From the NCBI GenBank assembly GCA_020635825.1, contig JACJZA010000013.1:1-64000 (forward strand): DNA of 64,000 nt, read 5' to 3'. Positions 9,568 through 18,836 of this stretch are shown piece by piece (the stretch's first letter is position 1; each line of letters starts with the position of its first letter). The DNA is from Flavobacteriales bacterium (GTDB lineage Bacteria; Bacteroidota; Bacteroidia; Flavobacteriales_E; Vicingaceae). The notes under the pieces are model-generated. The model did no database searches, had not been told where the DNA came from, and worked only from the letters and a program-made list of their open reading frames with translations. A program made the translations under genes and the position numbers.

Positions 9568-10857
9568 ATGAGATATTTCTATGTTGTTTTATTCTCTTTA
9601 TTACTAAAATTCAGCTATGCACAATGGATTGATAAAGAATTAGCTGGAGGTTATCCAGTAGATCCTAATAATTGTAGAGTAGATAATTTAGATGGATATG
9701 AAAGTTGGTATTCAACTTTAAAAATGATTAATGACAGTACAGGTTATAGACTCTCAAATCAAAGTTATGCAGTACACTACCATGCTACAAGATGGAATCT
9801 TATATGTAATTATGGATTTGATACAATTACCCCTAGTAATTGGAATAACTGCAATACATATGGATTTGGCCTTACACCAAATGAAGTTGCTTTACACACT
9901 TCTCAAATGTTAAATGATTATACCATTTTTACATTAGAAACAACTCCAAGTTTTTTATCCTTAAAAAATCAATCCGGTTATATAATACAAGTTGAACCTC
10001 AATATAATCAATATATTACTAGTTATTATTTTCTTAATTCTACTAATGGTTTTATAAATGTTACTAACAATGATACTAGTTATTTATTAAAATATATTAA
10101 TGGTAATAATGATACTATTTTTTCTTTACCTAACTCCTTATCATCAAATATTGAGTTTTTTGGTGATTCATTAGGTTTCATGACTATACAGGACTTAGGA
10201 ACAAATAATATTCAATTACATAAGACTTCTGATATAGGACAAAATTGGGTTAACGTTTTTGACTCATTGCCCTCTCCCTTAAAAGGATTTGATTTTATAT
10301 CTGACAGTATTGGCTTTCTTGTTTTAACAAATAACCATATATATAAAACTACAGATAGAGGTAATTCTTGGATTTTTGTATCAATCGATTATAATCGTTT
10401 TAAAGGTGTTTACGATTTTTTAACTGAAACAAATTGGTATGCTGTACAAAACACTGATAGCCTTTTTAAAACCTATAATGCTGGATTAGATTGGATTTAT
10501 GACTCCCTTACTTTAAACCCAATTCACGATATAGAAATAAGAAATGATACTTTAGGTTATGCTATAAGTACAAATTGTCATTTATATATAAAAGGAGGAA
10601 AAACAATTTTTGTCAGTATAAATGAACTAGAAAATAATTCTGACTTATTATTTTATCCTAATCCTGTAGATGATATTTTGTATGTTAAAAAGACAAACTC
10701 AAATATAGAGGTTAGAATTTTAGATATAAATGGGAAAACATTAATTAATGAAATAAATTCTCTTGAAATTAATACATCCTATTTACCTTCTGGTATTTAT
10801 ATAGTTCAATTAATAAATAATGAAAAAATATCAAACCATAAGTTAATAAAAAGGTAA
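9568..10857 (+). CDS. Secreted T9SS sorting-domain protein with YCF48/BNR-like repeats
   Basis: A 429-residue exported protein of unknown function. A signal peptide (YFYVVLFSLLLKFSYAQ) begins the protein. The middle has repeats of the sort ND..GY...., IYKTTDRGNSWIFV and LFKTYNAGLDWIYD. This is the Asp-box/YCF48-like propeller pattern found in sialidase-like and photosystem-assembly-like proteins and common in Bacteroidota secreted proteins. The C-terminus has LLFYPNPVDDILYV, ILDINGK and SGIYIVQL, a T9SS type A sorting domain. Base composition is noticeably more AT-rich than the flanking housekeeping genes. A TATCTTTA at 9536-9543 could be its -7 box. Confidence 0.82.
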   Translation: MRYFYVVLFSLLLKFSYAQWIDKELAGGYPVDPNNCRVDNLDGYESWYSTLKMINDSTGYRLSNQSYAVHYHATRWNLICNYGFDTITPSNWNNCNTYGFGLTPNEVALHTSQMLNDYTIFTLETTPSFLSLKNQSGYIIQVEPQYNQYITSYYFLNSTNGFINVTNNDTSYLLKYINGNNDTIFSLPNSLSSNIEFFGDSLGFMTIQDLGTNNIQLHKTSDIGQNWVNVFDSLPSPLKGFDFISDSIGFLVLTNNHIYKTTDRGNSWIFVSIDYNRFKGVYDFLTETNWYAVQNTDSLFKTYNAGLDWIYDSLTLNPIHDIEIRNDTLGYAISTNCHLYIKGGKTIFVSINELENNSDLLFYPNPVDDILYVKKTNSNIEVRILDINGKTLINEINSLEINTSYLPSGIYIVQLINNEKISNHKLIKR

Positions 10858-10875
10858 AGACTTCATTTTTGTTAA

Positions 10876-10903
10876 TTTGCTTCAATTCATTTTCCTACTT
10901 TTG
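10876..10903 (+). promoter_or_regulatory. Candidate promoter for the dCMP deaminase gene
   Basis: TACTTTTG at 10896-10903 matches the TAnnTTTG -7 consensus exactly. A TTTG lies 16 bases upstream at 10876-10879, slightly closer than the usual 19-21. The start codon is at 10921. Confidence 0.4.
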
Positions 10904-10920
10904 CAAGCAATCTTTTTGGG

Positions 10921-11358
10921 ATGGAATACAGTAGTAAAGAAAAACAATTACGTTACGATAAAGCTTATTTAAAAATGGCTAAAGAATGGGCCAAGCTTTC
11001 TCATTGTTCAAGAAAACAAGTTGGAGCATTAATTGTAAAAGACCGAATGATTGTTTCTGATGGTTACAATGGTACGCCCACCGGTTTTGATAATTGTTGT
11101 GAAGATGAAAATGGAGAAACACACTGGTTTGTATTGCATGCTGAAGCCAATGCCATTTTAAAAGTAGCCAAATCAACTCACGATATTAATGGTGCAACTT
11201 TGTACATTACTCTTTCACCTTGCAAAGAATGTAGCAAATTGATTATTCAATCCGGAATTAAAAGGGTAGTCTATTGCAATGGTTATAAAGATGATTCCGG
11301 GTTGTCTTTTCTAGAAGAATCAGGAGTAGAAATATGTCAAATTGAAAACCTGAATTAA
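10921..11358 (+). CDS. Deoxycytidylate (dCMP) deaminase family protein
   Basis: Zinc enzyme that deaminates dCMP to dUMP, feeding thymidylate synthesis; the family also includes ComEB-type proteins. The 145 residues show the complete cytidine deaminase signature: HAE at residues 73-75, giving a zinc ligand and the catalytic Glu, and PCKEC at 100-104, giving the two Cys ligands. The GYNGTP segment near 49-54 is the substrate-binding loop typical of dCMP deaminases. The stop at 11358 directly abuts the start of the S41 protease gene, so the two are in one operon. Confidence 0.9.
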   Translation: MEYSSKEKQLRYDKAYLKMAKEWAKLSHCSRKQVGALIVKDRMIVSDGYNGTPTGFDNCCEDENGETHWFVLHAEANAILKVAKSTHDINGATLYITLSPCKECSKLIIQSGIKRVVYCNGYKDDSGLSFLEESGVEICQIENLN

Positions 11359-12984
11359 ATGAACAACAATAAAAATTTATTCTACATTTTATTACCGCTC
11401 ATTTTTGCAGTCTGTGTTGTATTTGGTATTTATTTAGGTGCTTTATTATCTAAAAACAACTCCGAAAAAACTCTTATTTTCCCTAACTCTATAAAGTTTA
11501 ATACTGCCAATAAAATTAACGAGATACTTAATTTCATTGATGATACTTATGTGGACTCTGTAGACAATAAAAAATTAACTGAGAATTCCATTGCTGCTAT
11601 TTTAGCTGAACTTGACCCTCATTCTTATTACATTCCTGCTCAAGATTTTAATGGTATGAACGACCCATTAGAAGGTAACTTTGAAGGTATTGGTGTTGAG
11701 TTCAGAATTGTGGAAGATACCGTAATGGTGATTTCTGCCATTGCAAATGGACCCTCAGAAAAACTAGGAATTGAAGCCGGCGACCGCATTATTAAAGTGG
11801 ACACCACCAATATTGCCGGTATTGGAATTACAAACGAAGATGTAATTAAACACTTAAAAGGTCCTAAAGGAACCAAAGTAAACGTCACCATATTAAGAAG
11901 AGGAATAAAAAAGAAATTAAAATTCAGTATTGTAAGAGATGAAATCCCCATTTTTAGCATTGATGCACCATATATGATTAATGAAAGTACCGGCTACATT
12001 CGAATTACCCGCTTTGCAAAGACTACTTACGAAGAATTTTTTAAAGCCACTAAAAAACTGAAAGAAGAAGGGATGGATAATTTAATTATTGACTTAAGAA
12101 GTAATGGTGGTGGCGTTTTAAGTGCTGCTACAGATATTGCTGATGAATTGTTGGTTAAAAACAAAATGATAGTATATACCGAAGGAAGAGCAAGAAGAAA
12201 AAAAGAAGTTTATTCTACTAAAAAAGGAATTTTACAAAACATTAATGTTTCTGTTTTAATCAACGAAAACTCAGCATCGGCAAGTGAAATTTTAGCAGGT
12301 GCCATTCAAGATAATGATAGAGGAAATATTATTGGTAGACGTTCTTTTGGCAAGGGGTTAGTACAGGAACAAATCATGTGGCCAGATGGCTCTGCTCTCC
12401 GATTAACAGTAGCTAGGTATTACACTCCTACAGGAAGATGTATTCAAAAACCTTATCAAGCAGGTGATTTGGAAAGCTACAACATGGAGTCTTATAATCG
12501 ATATGTGAGTGGTGAGCTATTATCATCTGATAGCATTCATTTCCCCGATTCATTAAAATACTATACCCCTGATGGAAGAATCGTTTACGGCGGTGGAGGT
12601 ATTATGCCCGACATTTTTGTACCATTAGATACCAATGGCAATACTCCTTACTTTTATGAAATGAGATACAGAGGAATTATTCAAAGCTTTACATTAAACT
12701 ATGTTGATGGAAATAGAGAAAAGTTAAAAAAAGAATATCAAGATGCTCTGTATTTTAAAAAACACTTTATAGTTAATGATGATTTGTTTAATAGTTTAAT
12801 TAAATATGCCGAAGAAAACGAATTGACCAGAAATCTAAATGAAATTAAAACCTCGAAAGATTTAATTACTATGAACCTCAAAGCATTTATTAGTAGAGAC
12901 TTGTGGGGTAACTTTGGTTATTACGTCATCATCAACGAAAACGACAAAACCATACAAACTGCCGTTTCCAGCTTTAACCAATAA
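11359..12984 (+). CDS. S41 family C-terminal processing peptidase
   Basis: Periplasmic tail-specific serine protease. The 541 residues start with a membrane-anchoring or signal helix (YILLPLIFAVCVVFGIYLGA). A PDZ domain follows, with GIGVEF near 111 and GDRIIKVD near 143. The S41 catalytic domain has DLRSNGGGVL near 245, the catalytic serine in ENSASASEI near 305 and the catalytic lysine in FGKGLVQ near 330. The C-terminal 120 or so residues are a family-typical extension. It is co-transcribed with the dCMP deaminase upstream and a small conserved protein 4 bases downstream. Targets unknown. Confidence 0.92.
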   Translation: MNNNKNLFYILLPLIFAVCVVFGIYLGALLSKNNSEKTLIFPNSIKFNTANKINEILNFIDDTYVDSVDNKKLTENSIAAILAELDPHSYYIPAQDFNGMNDPLEGNFEGIGVEFRIVEDTVMVISAIANGPSEKLGIEAGDRIIKVDTTNIAGIGITNEDVIKHLKGPKGTKVNVTILRRGIKKKLKFSIVRDEIPIFSIDAPYMINESTGYIRITRFAKTTYEEFFKATKKLKEEGMDNLIIDLRSNGGGVLSAATDIADELLVKNKMIVYTEGRARRKKEVYSTKKGILQNINVSVLINENSASASEILAGAIQDNDRGNIIGRRSFGKGLVQEQIMWPDGSALRLTVARYYTPTGRCIQKPYQAGDLESYNMESYNRYVSGELLSSDSIHFPDSLKYYTPDGRIVYGGGGIMPDIFVPLDTNGNTPYFYEMRYRGIIQSFTLNYVDGNREKLKKEYQDALYFKKHFIVNDDLFNSLIKYAEENELTRNLNEIKTSKDLITMNLKAFISRDLWGNFGYYVIINENDKTIQTAVSSFNQ

Positions 12985-12988
12985 TTAG

Positions 12989-13396
12989 ATGAAAAAAGAT
13001 ATCAATCCATCTGTAATAAAAGATGTGGCTGTTGCTGTTGTTAAAGAGCAAAATGAGTTAGCTCAGGATGAATGGAACGTCTATTTAATTAACCTTCAAG
13101 ATAGAGACTTGGAACAAGTTTTAGTTTCATCAAAAGGTTATTTAAAACTAGAATCAGGCGAAGAAACCAAAACCACTTTATTGCGTCATGGATTAGGCAA
13201 TGTAAAAGCACAGAGTTTTGTGAAAATTGAACCTATTATGGAAAACCTGTTTGGCATCCATAACGAATATTGGGTGAGCTTTTTTCAAGACAATGAGTTG
13301 TTGGATAAAAAATACATTTTCTTGGCAGAAACTATCAAAGAAGAAAATTTCACAAACATTCCTCTCATCAAAAAAAAAGGAATTCTAATCAAATAA
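12989..13396 (+). CDS. Conserved hypothetical protein (Bacteroidota)
   Basis: A 135-residue soluble protein with no signal peptide or membrane span. The sequence EWNVYLINLQDRDLEQVLVSSKGY and the later SFVKIEPIMENLFGIHNEYW look like a single compact beta-rich domain. I believe this family is widespread in Bacteroidota as an uncharacterised protein next to exonuclease or peptidase genes, but I assign no function. It lies 4 bases after the S41 protease and 47 bases before the exonuclease, so it is probably part of the same operon. Confidence 0.75.
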   Translation: MKKDINPSVIKDVAVAVVKEQNELAQDEWNVYLINLQDRDLEQVLVSSKGYLKLESGEETKTTLLRHGLGNVKAQSFVKIEPIMENLFGIHNEYWVSFFQDNELLDKKYIFLAETIKEENFTNIPLIKKKGILIK

Positions 13397-13443
13397 AAAT
13401 GGTTTTTTCTTAACTTCATGCAATAAAATCAATTGCCAGAATT

Positions 13444-14160
13444 ATGTTAGAAAACCTTCCTCTCGATAAGATTCTTTTTTTAGACATTGAAACCGTTTCT
13501 CAAGTTCCTAACTTTGATTTATTATCACCTGAACTAAAGCTTTTTTGGGAGAAAAAATCGGATAGTATAGAGAAAGAAGGAGAAACAGCTTTTGAAACTT
13601 ACAATCGAGCAGGAATTTATTCTGAATTTGGTAAAATCATTTGTATTTCTGTTGGTTTTATTAAACCGGAAGGAGGAACCAATACCTTACGAATAAAATC
13701 ATTTTATGGTGATGACGAAAAAGTACTTTTATCAGAATTTTTTGATTTATTAAATCACCATTTCAATACTCCTCAACATTTATTATGTGCCCATAATGGT
13801 AAAGAATTCGACTATCCTTACATTGGTAGAAGAGGTTTAATAAATGGATTAAAAATTCCTAGTATTTTAGATATTGCCGGTAAAAAACCATGGGAAGTAA
13901 ACCATTTAGATACCATGCAATTATGGAAATTTGGCGATTATAAAAACTATACTTCATTAAGTTTATTAACCACTATTTTTAACATCCCTACACCTAAAGA
14001 TGATATAGATGGAAGCATGGTAAATGAAGTGTATTGGATAGATAAAGACTTGGAAAGAATTGTGACCTATTGTCAAAAAGATGTAATTGCATTGACTCAA
14101 TTATTTTTGAGGTTTAAAAATGAATCTTTAATCGAAGAAAAAGATATTATTTACAATTAA
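13444..14160 (+). CDS. Predicted 3'-5' exonuclease (DnaQ/PolB-like DEDD fold)
   Basis: Predicted DNA 3'-5' exonuclease of 238 residues. The DEDD signature is visible: FLDIETV with D14 and E16 (Exo I); CAHNGKEFDYPYIGRRG near residues 118-134 (Exo II, Asp in the F-D-Y step); and YCQKDVIALTQLF near 213-225 (Exo III, DEDDy-like YxxxD). This arrangement matches the stand-alone PolB-like exonuclease family of Bacteroidota. There is no polymerase domain. Substrate and partner are unknown. The stop is 2 bases before the next start, indicating tight operon coupling with the lipoprotein gene. Confidence 0.85.
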   Translation: MLENLPLDKILFLDIETVSQVPNFDLLSPELKLFWEKKSDSIEKEGETAFETYNRAGIYSEFGKIICISVGFIKPEGGTNTLRIKSFYGDDEKVLLSEFFDLLNHHFNTPQHLLCAHNGKEFDYPYIGRRGLINGLKIPSILDIAGKKPWEVNHLDTMQLWKFGDYKNYTSLSLLTTIFNIPTPKDDIDGSMVNEVYWIDKDLERIVTYCQKDVIALTQLFLRFKNESLIEEKDIIYN

Positions 14161-14162
14161 TT

Positions 14163-14663
14163 ATGAAATTTAAACTTGCAGTAATTGTTATTCTAGCTGT
14201 TTTAATGTTTAACAGCTGTACCGATGAAAAATCGGTTTACTTTAATGCTATTCTCAAAACCGAAAAAGGAATGTTTAGAGGAATTGACATTGGAAATAAC
14301 ATAGAAAAAGTAAAACAAACTGAAAATATCGAATATCTTGTTGACAACATGCCTGATTATCTTTATTTTGATTATCAATTAGATATGGGAAATAGTTATA
14401 CGGTGAGTTATGATTTTTCTGACAATCAACTTTATGAAATTGAAGTTTCTGCTTACTTTGACGTAATTGAAGATGCCAATAAATTGTTCAATGACTTTTC
14501 AGCACATTTTAACCAAAAATATGGCAAAGGAAAAGTAGCTGATGATGGATATACAGCTTGGAAAACCAAAGATGAAAATGATAAAAACATTGAAATTGCC
14601 ATGGTAAACGACAGCCAAGATTATGGCTATTTATCCATCTTAATCAGTGATTTAGATTATTGA
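14163..14663 (+). CDS. Hypothetical lipoprotein
   Basis: A 166-residue envelope protein with a lipoprotein signal peptide (LAVIVILAVLMFNSC, lipidated Cys at residue 19). The mature part is acidic, with two alternating beta-strand blocks such as YFDYQLDMGNSYTVSYDF and a charged end. I do not recognise the family. Being last in the 10921-14663 gene run suggests co-expression, not a shared function. Confidence 0.7.
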   Translation: MKFKLAVIVILAVLMFNSCTDEKSVYFNAILKTEKGMFRGIDIGNNIEKVKQTENIEYLVDNMPDYLYFDYQLDMGNSYTVSYDFSDNQLYEIEVSAYFDVIEDANKLFNDFSAHFNQKYGKGKVADDGYTAWKTKDENDKNIEIAMVNDSQDYGYLSILISDLDY

Positions 14664-14740
14664 TTGATAGACAAATTATTGCGCTTTATCTCTCTAAATA
14701 AATTAGTTATCTAATCTTTAATAAGTTAACTCTTTTAACA

Positions 14741-14772
14741 TTTGTTTAATCTTAGATAAAACACTAACTTTA
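14741..14772 (+). promoter_or_regulatory. Candidate promoter for the ABC ATPase gene
   Basis: TTTG at 14741-14744 and TAACTTTA at 14765-14772 are separated by 20 bases, the optimal spacing for the Bacteroidota primary sigma factor; only the last base differs from TAnnTTTG. The start codon is at 14794, giving a leader of roughly 15 bases. Confidence 0.5.
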
Positions 14773-14793
14773 GTCCCTTTTCAAATTGAAACT

Positions 14794-16602
14794 ATGGAAA
14801 ACAGAACGCTGCTAGAAATTAAGAACTTAGTTACCGAATTTCGTACCGAGGAAGAAACTGTAAAAGCTGTAAATGATGTATCGTTTACCTTAAATAAAGG
14901 AGAAACGATTGGTATTGTTGGAGAATCAGGGTCAGGAAAATCTGTTACTTCTCTTTCTGCCATGAGATTGATTCCTAATCCTCCCGGAAGAATTGCATCA
15001 GGTGAAATCTTATTCCATTCCAAAGAAGGAGTAGTTGATTTGGCTAAAGCTTCTGAAAAGAAAATGAGAAGCCTAAGAGGAAATGAAATTGCCATGATTT
15101 TCCAAGAACCAATGACTTCTTTAAATCCTGTTTACACTTGTGGTGACCAGGTAGCAGAAACCATTTTATTGCACCAAAAAGTTTCTAAAAAAGAAGCCAA
15201 ACAAAGAACCATTGAATTATTTAAAGAAGTACAACTACCTCGTCCAGAGCTAATGTACGATACTTATCCTCACCAAATTTCTGGTGGACAAAAGCAAAGG
15301 GTAATGATTGCCATGGCTATGTCTTGTAATCCATCTATTTTGATTGCAGATGAACCTACAACAGCTTTGGATGTAACTGTTCAAAAAACCATTTTAGAGT
15401 TGATGAACAAATTACAACACCAACATGACATGGGGATTATGTTTATTACACATGATTTAGGTGTAATTGCAGAATTAGCTGATAAAGTGGTGGTAATGTA
15501 TAAAGGAAAAGTAGTGGAGCAAGGTTCTGTTTTAGATATTTTTACCAATCCACAACATCCTTACACAAAAGGATTATTGGCTTGTCGTCCACCATTAAAC
15601 AAACGATTAAAATGGTTACCTACTGTAGCTGATTTTATGACAGTAGATAGCGAGGGGGTAATGCACGAAACCAATAAATCGGTTGAAGAAGTAACAAATA
15701 GTCTAATCATTACTCCAGAAGAAACAAAAAAACAACATGATGTTCTTTTTGCTCAAGAGCCTGTTCTTCAAATTAAAAACTTAAAAACATATTTCCCTAT
15801 CAATAAAGGAATGTTTGGCAAAGCCACTGATTATGTAAAAGCAGTAGATAATGTAAGTTTTGATGTTTATCCAGGAGAAACTTTAGGATTGGTTGGTGAA
15901 TCGGGTTGTGGTAAAACCACTTTGGGTAGAACTATTTTAAAATTAGTAGAACCTACAGATGGTAGAATTATTTTTGAGGGAAAAGATTTAACTGATCTTG
16001 GAACAAAAGAAATGAGAGATTATCGTAAAAAGATGCAAATCATTTTCCAAGACCCTTATTCTTCATTAAACCCAAGAATTACCATTGGTGAAGCCATTAT
16101 GGAACCAATGCGTGTTCATGGTGTTTTTAACAGCGATCAGGAGCGTAAAGCTCGTGTAATGGAATTACTAAGAAGAGTAAACTTACCTGAGCAACATTTT
16201 TATAGATACCCACACGAATTCTCTGGAGGACAACGTCAGCGTATTTGTATCGCTCGTTCGTTGGCATTAAATCCAAAATTCATTATTTGTGATGAGTCAG
16301 TTTCAGCATTAGATGTTTCCGTTCAAGCGCAAGTATTAAACTTACTGAACGAACTTAAAGCCGAGTTTGGATTTACTTACATCTTTATTTCTCACGATTT
16401 ATCGGTGGTGAAATTTATGAGTGATAGAATGGTGGTGATGAATCAAGGTGAGATTGTGGAAATGGGCTTAGCAGATGATATTTACAACAATCCACAAACG
16501 GATTACACTAAGAAATTAATTAGTGCTATTCCTAAAGGAGAAATTGACGACATTAAAGCTTCGATTGCTAAAAAAAAAGTAGCAACTGACGTGGAAGCAT
16601 AA
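14794..16602 (+). CDS. Fused dual-domain ABC transporter ATP-binding protein, oligopeptide (DppD-DppF/YejF) type
   Basis: Energises an oligopeptide-type ABC importer; both ATPase halves are in one chain of 602 residues. Half one has Walker A GESGSGKS near residues 48-55, signature ISGGQKQR near 163-170 and Walker B ILIADEP. Half two has GESGCGKT near 366-373, FSGGQRQR near 470-477 and FIICDES. The LLACRPPLNKR segment after half one is the oligopeptide/nickel transporter C-terminal element. No permease or binding-protein gene is nearby, so the partner subunits must be encoded elsewhere. A strong terminator follows, so the gene looks monocistronic. Confidence 0.9.
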   Translation: MENRTLLEIKNLVTEFRTEEETVKAVNDVSFTLNKGETIGIVGESGSGKSVTSLSAMRLIPNPPGRIASGEILFHSKEGVVDLAKASEKKMRSLRGNEIAMIFQEPMTSLNPVYTCGDQVAETILLHQKVSKKEAKQRTIELFKEVQLPRPELMYDTYPHQISGGQKQRVMIAMAMSCNPSILIADEPTTALDVTVQKTILELMNKLQHQHDMGIMFITHDLGVIAELADKVVVMYKGKVVEQGSVLDIFTNPQHPYTKGLLACRPPLNKRLKWLPTVADFMTVDSEGVMHETNKSVEEVTNSLIITPEETKKQHDVLFAQEPVLQIKNLKTYFPINKGMFGKATDYVKAVDNVSFDVYPGETLGLVGESGCGKTTLGRTILKLVEPTDGRIIFEGKDLTDLGTKEMRDYRKKMQIIFQDPYSSLNPRITIGEAIMEPMRVHGVFNSDQERKARVMELLRRVNLPEQHFYRYPHEFSGGQRQRICIARSLALNPKFIICDESVSALDVSVQAQVLNLLNELKAEFGFTYIFISHDLSVVKFMSDRMVVMNQGEIVEMGLADDIYNNPQTDYTKKLISAIPKGEIDDIKASIAKKKVATDVEA

Positions 16603-16626
16603 AAAAATAACTTGTTTAAAACTATT

Positions 16627-16654
16627 AACCCCAACTCTTTCAGTTGGGGTTTTT
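16627..16654 (+). terminator. Rho-independent terminator after the ABC ATPase
   Basis: A 10-bp perfect stem (AACCCCAACT at 16627-16636 with AGTTGGGGTT at 16642-16651), a 5-base loop CTTTC, and a T-run to 16654. It lies 25 bases after the stop at 16602. Confidence 0.9.
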
Positions 16655-16689
16655 AATTTCATAAATTTAACTACTCAAAAAACAGTAAA

Positions 16690-18063
16690 GTGGCTAAAAC
16701 CAAAGTAAAAACATCTTTTTTTTGTCAGAATTGTGGCGCTCAATATCCTAAATGGGTGGGCAAATGTAGCTCTTGTAACCAATGGAACACCATTGCCGAA
16801 GAAATTGTAGCCAAACCCGACAAAAGTGATTTTAAATCCACTTTTAACATTGTTAGAAACAACAAACCTCAATTAATTGAGGAAATACAAATTGCTGATA
16901 TACCCAGAATAAAATTACCCGGAGCGGAACTCAACAGAGTATTGGGTGGAGGATTAGTCCCAGGTTCTTTGGTTTTGTTTGGTGGAGACCCCGGTATTGG
17001 AAAAAGTACTTTGATGTTGCAAATGTCTTTACGACTCAAAGGCAAAAAAACATTGTATGTTTCTGGAGAAGAAAGCGAACAACAAATAAAAATGAGAGCC
17101 GAACGAATTGGAAACACCAATCCGGATTGCTACATTTTAACCGAAACTTCTACACAAAATATATTTCATCACATTAAGGAATTGCAACCCGATGTATTGA
17201 TTATTGATTCTATACAAACCTTAACCACCGCTAGCATCGATTCTTCGCCGGGAAGTATTTCTCAGGTAAGAGAATGTACTGCAGAATTAATGAAATATGC
17301 CAAAGAAACGCACACTCCTGTTTTTTTGATTGGACACATTACCAAAGATGGAAACATTGCCGGACCCAAAATTTTAGAACACATGGTGGATGTCGTGTTG
17401 CAATTTGAGGGTGACAGAAACCACATTTATCGGTTGTTACGTGCCGTAAAAAATCGTTTTGGTTCTACCAACGAATTAGGCATCTACGAAATGCATGGCG
17501 AAGGATTGAAAGAAGTTGAAAACCCGTCGGATATATTAATTAGCAACAAAGATGAATCTTTAAGTGGTTCTGCCATTGCTGCTACTATGGAAGGAAACCG
17601 ACCATTGCTCATTGAAATACAGTCATTGGTGAGTACGGCTGCTTATGGAACACCTCAGCGTTCTTCCACAGGGTTTGATTTAAGAAGATTAAATATGTTA
17701 TTGGCGGTGCTGGAAAAAAGATGTGGCTTTAGATTGGCGCAAAAAGATGTGTTTTTAAACATTGCAGGAGGCATTAAAGTAGATGACCCCGCAATAGATT
17801 TGGCTGTTATCAGCGCAATTTTATCGAGTAGCGAAGATGTGCCTGTGCCACCCACTGCTTGTTTTGCTGCCGAAGTAGGTTTGTCCGGTGAAATAAGACC
17901 GGTAAGCCGAATAGACCAACGCATTACCGAAGCTGAAAAATTAGGCTTTGAAAAAATATTTGTTTCTAAACACAACAAAAAAGGAATGAACAAACTTAAC
18001 CACCAAATAGAAGTGGTATTTGTGGGGAAAGTAGAAGAAGTGTTTAGAAATTTGTTTGGTTGA
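16690..18063 (+). CDS. radA: DNA repair protein RadA
   Basis: RecA-family ATPase that promotes branch migration in recombinational repair. The 457 residues begin at a GTG codon at 16690. A zinc ribbon uses C12, C15, C26 and C29 (CQNCG and CSSC). Walker A is GGDPGIGKST near residues 97-106. The RadA-specific KNRFG is near 257-261. A Lon-protease-like C-terminal domain begins near 300, containing GGIKVDDPAIDLA and PVSRIDQRI. Length and domain order are as expected. The stop is followed at once by an accessory segment carrying an AbiV gene. Confidence 0.95.
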   Translation: MAKTKVKTSFFCQNCGAQYPKWVGKCSSCNQWNTIAEEIVAKPDKSDFKSTFNIVRNNKPQLIEEIQIADIPRIKLPGAELNRVLGGGLVPGSLVLFGGDPGIGKSTLMLQMSLRLKGKKTLYVSGEESEQQIKMRAERIGNTNPDCYILTETSTQNIFHHIKELQPDVLIIDSIQTLTTASIDSSPGSISQVRECTAELMKYAKETHTPVFLIGHITKDGNIAGPKILEHMVDVVLQFEGDRNHIYRLLRAVKNRFGSTNELGIYEMHGEGLKEVENPSDILISNKDESLSGSAIAATMEGNRPLLIEIQSLVSTAAYGTPQRSSTGFDLRRLNMLLAVLEKRCGFRLAQKDVFLNIAGGIKVDDPAIDLAVISAILSSSEDVPVPPTACFAAEVGLSGEIRPVSRIDQRITEAEKLGFEKIFVSKHNKKGMNKLNHQIEVVFVGKVEEVFRNLFG

Positions 18064-18084
18064 AAAATATAGAACGGTATATGT

Positions 18085-18117
18085 CTTGGTACACATATCT
18101 GCTTGTTAGTGACAATT
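18085..18117 (+). repeat. Left inverted repeat of the AbiV module
   Basis: Begins CTTGG at 18085 and continues through ATATCT to TTGTTAGTGACAATT, ending at 18117. Read inward it matches the right repeat (18837-18863) read inward from the other side: CTTGG, TATCT and TTGTTAGT-ACA-TT are shared, with two small length differences and two purine transitions. It lies 22 bases after the radA stop. Confidence 0.6.
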
Positions 18118-18146
18118 ATAACAACACCCAAAACAGTTCCAACATT

Positions 18147-18833
18147 ATGCAATTAAAAAAACAAGAAGTACTTGAATTGTTTTGTAATTCAATTGACAAC
18201 GCTTACTATTTATATCAAGCGGCAAGTGAGATAGCATTACACTTGAAGAACAAAAAATATCCAAGTTTAGGCCTTGCTGAATTAGCATTAGAAGAATTGG
18301 GTAAATCCTATAGCTGTTTAGCTATGTATTCAAAAGCTGACACTACAAAAGATTGGACTTCATTTTGGAAAGAGTGGCGACACCATGACGTAAAAGCTCA
18401 TAGAGCATTCTTCTATGAATTCTTTTGTTTACTTAGAATTGAATTTAGCGACAAAGAATTGAAGTTTCCAACGATAAGACAAAGTTTTTCAAAAGAAAAA
18501 GAAGTTGCGTTCTATGTTGACATAGATAAAGGCAATCGCAAAATACATAAGCCTGAAACAGATATTTCTGACGAAGAATGTTTAAGGAGAGTAACAAGTC
18601 TTGTTGGTTTATTTAATGCTTCTTTTTACATCAAAGACTGGTTAACAGAAAGCTATTCGGAAGATTTCAAAAATGCTATTTCCGATTATGCATATCTTAC
18701 TCTAACAACAGAAATATATCAACAAGATGTTTTAGGTGTTCTATCAAAAATGAAAGGTGACAATACTGAATACAATAGTGGGCTTGATAAAATCATTGAA
18801 CTTTTTACAAATGATGAAATAAAACCTAAATAA
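18147..18833 (+). CDS. abiV: AbiV family abortive-infection (phage defence) protein
   Basis: Predicted phage-defence protein. AbiV of Lactococcus stops phage development after infection; by similarity this one may act likewise. The frame is open from 18060, but the translated leader before 18147 looks non-coding and contains an inverted repeat, so I start at the ATG of MQLKKQEVLELF, giving 228 residues. The family signature is clear: a paired-helix N-terminus with LGLAELALEELGKSY near residues 41-55, followed by HHDVKAHRAFFYEFF. The protein is helical and soluble, with no signal peptide. The gene sits alone between inverted repeats just after radA, as expected of a transferred defence cassette. 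Confidence 0.8.
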   Translation: MQLKKQEVLELFCNSIDNAYYLYQAASEIALHLKNKKYPSLGLAELALEELGKSYSCLAMYSKADTTKDWTSFWKEWRHHDVKAHRAFFYEFFCLLRIEFSDKELKFPTIRQSFSKEKEVAFYVDIDKGNRKIHKPETDISDEECLRRVTSLVGLFNASFYIKDWLTESYSEDFKNAISDYAYLTLTTEIYQQDVLGVLSKMKGDNTEYNSGLDKIIELFTNDEIKPK

Positions 18834-18836
18834 AAC

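Noticed and set aside
17655..18152. A 165-codon minus-strand frame over the radA end and the AbiV left repeat
   Set aside because: It is antisense to the conserved Lon-like domain of RadA and has no recognisable motif.
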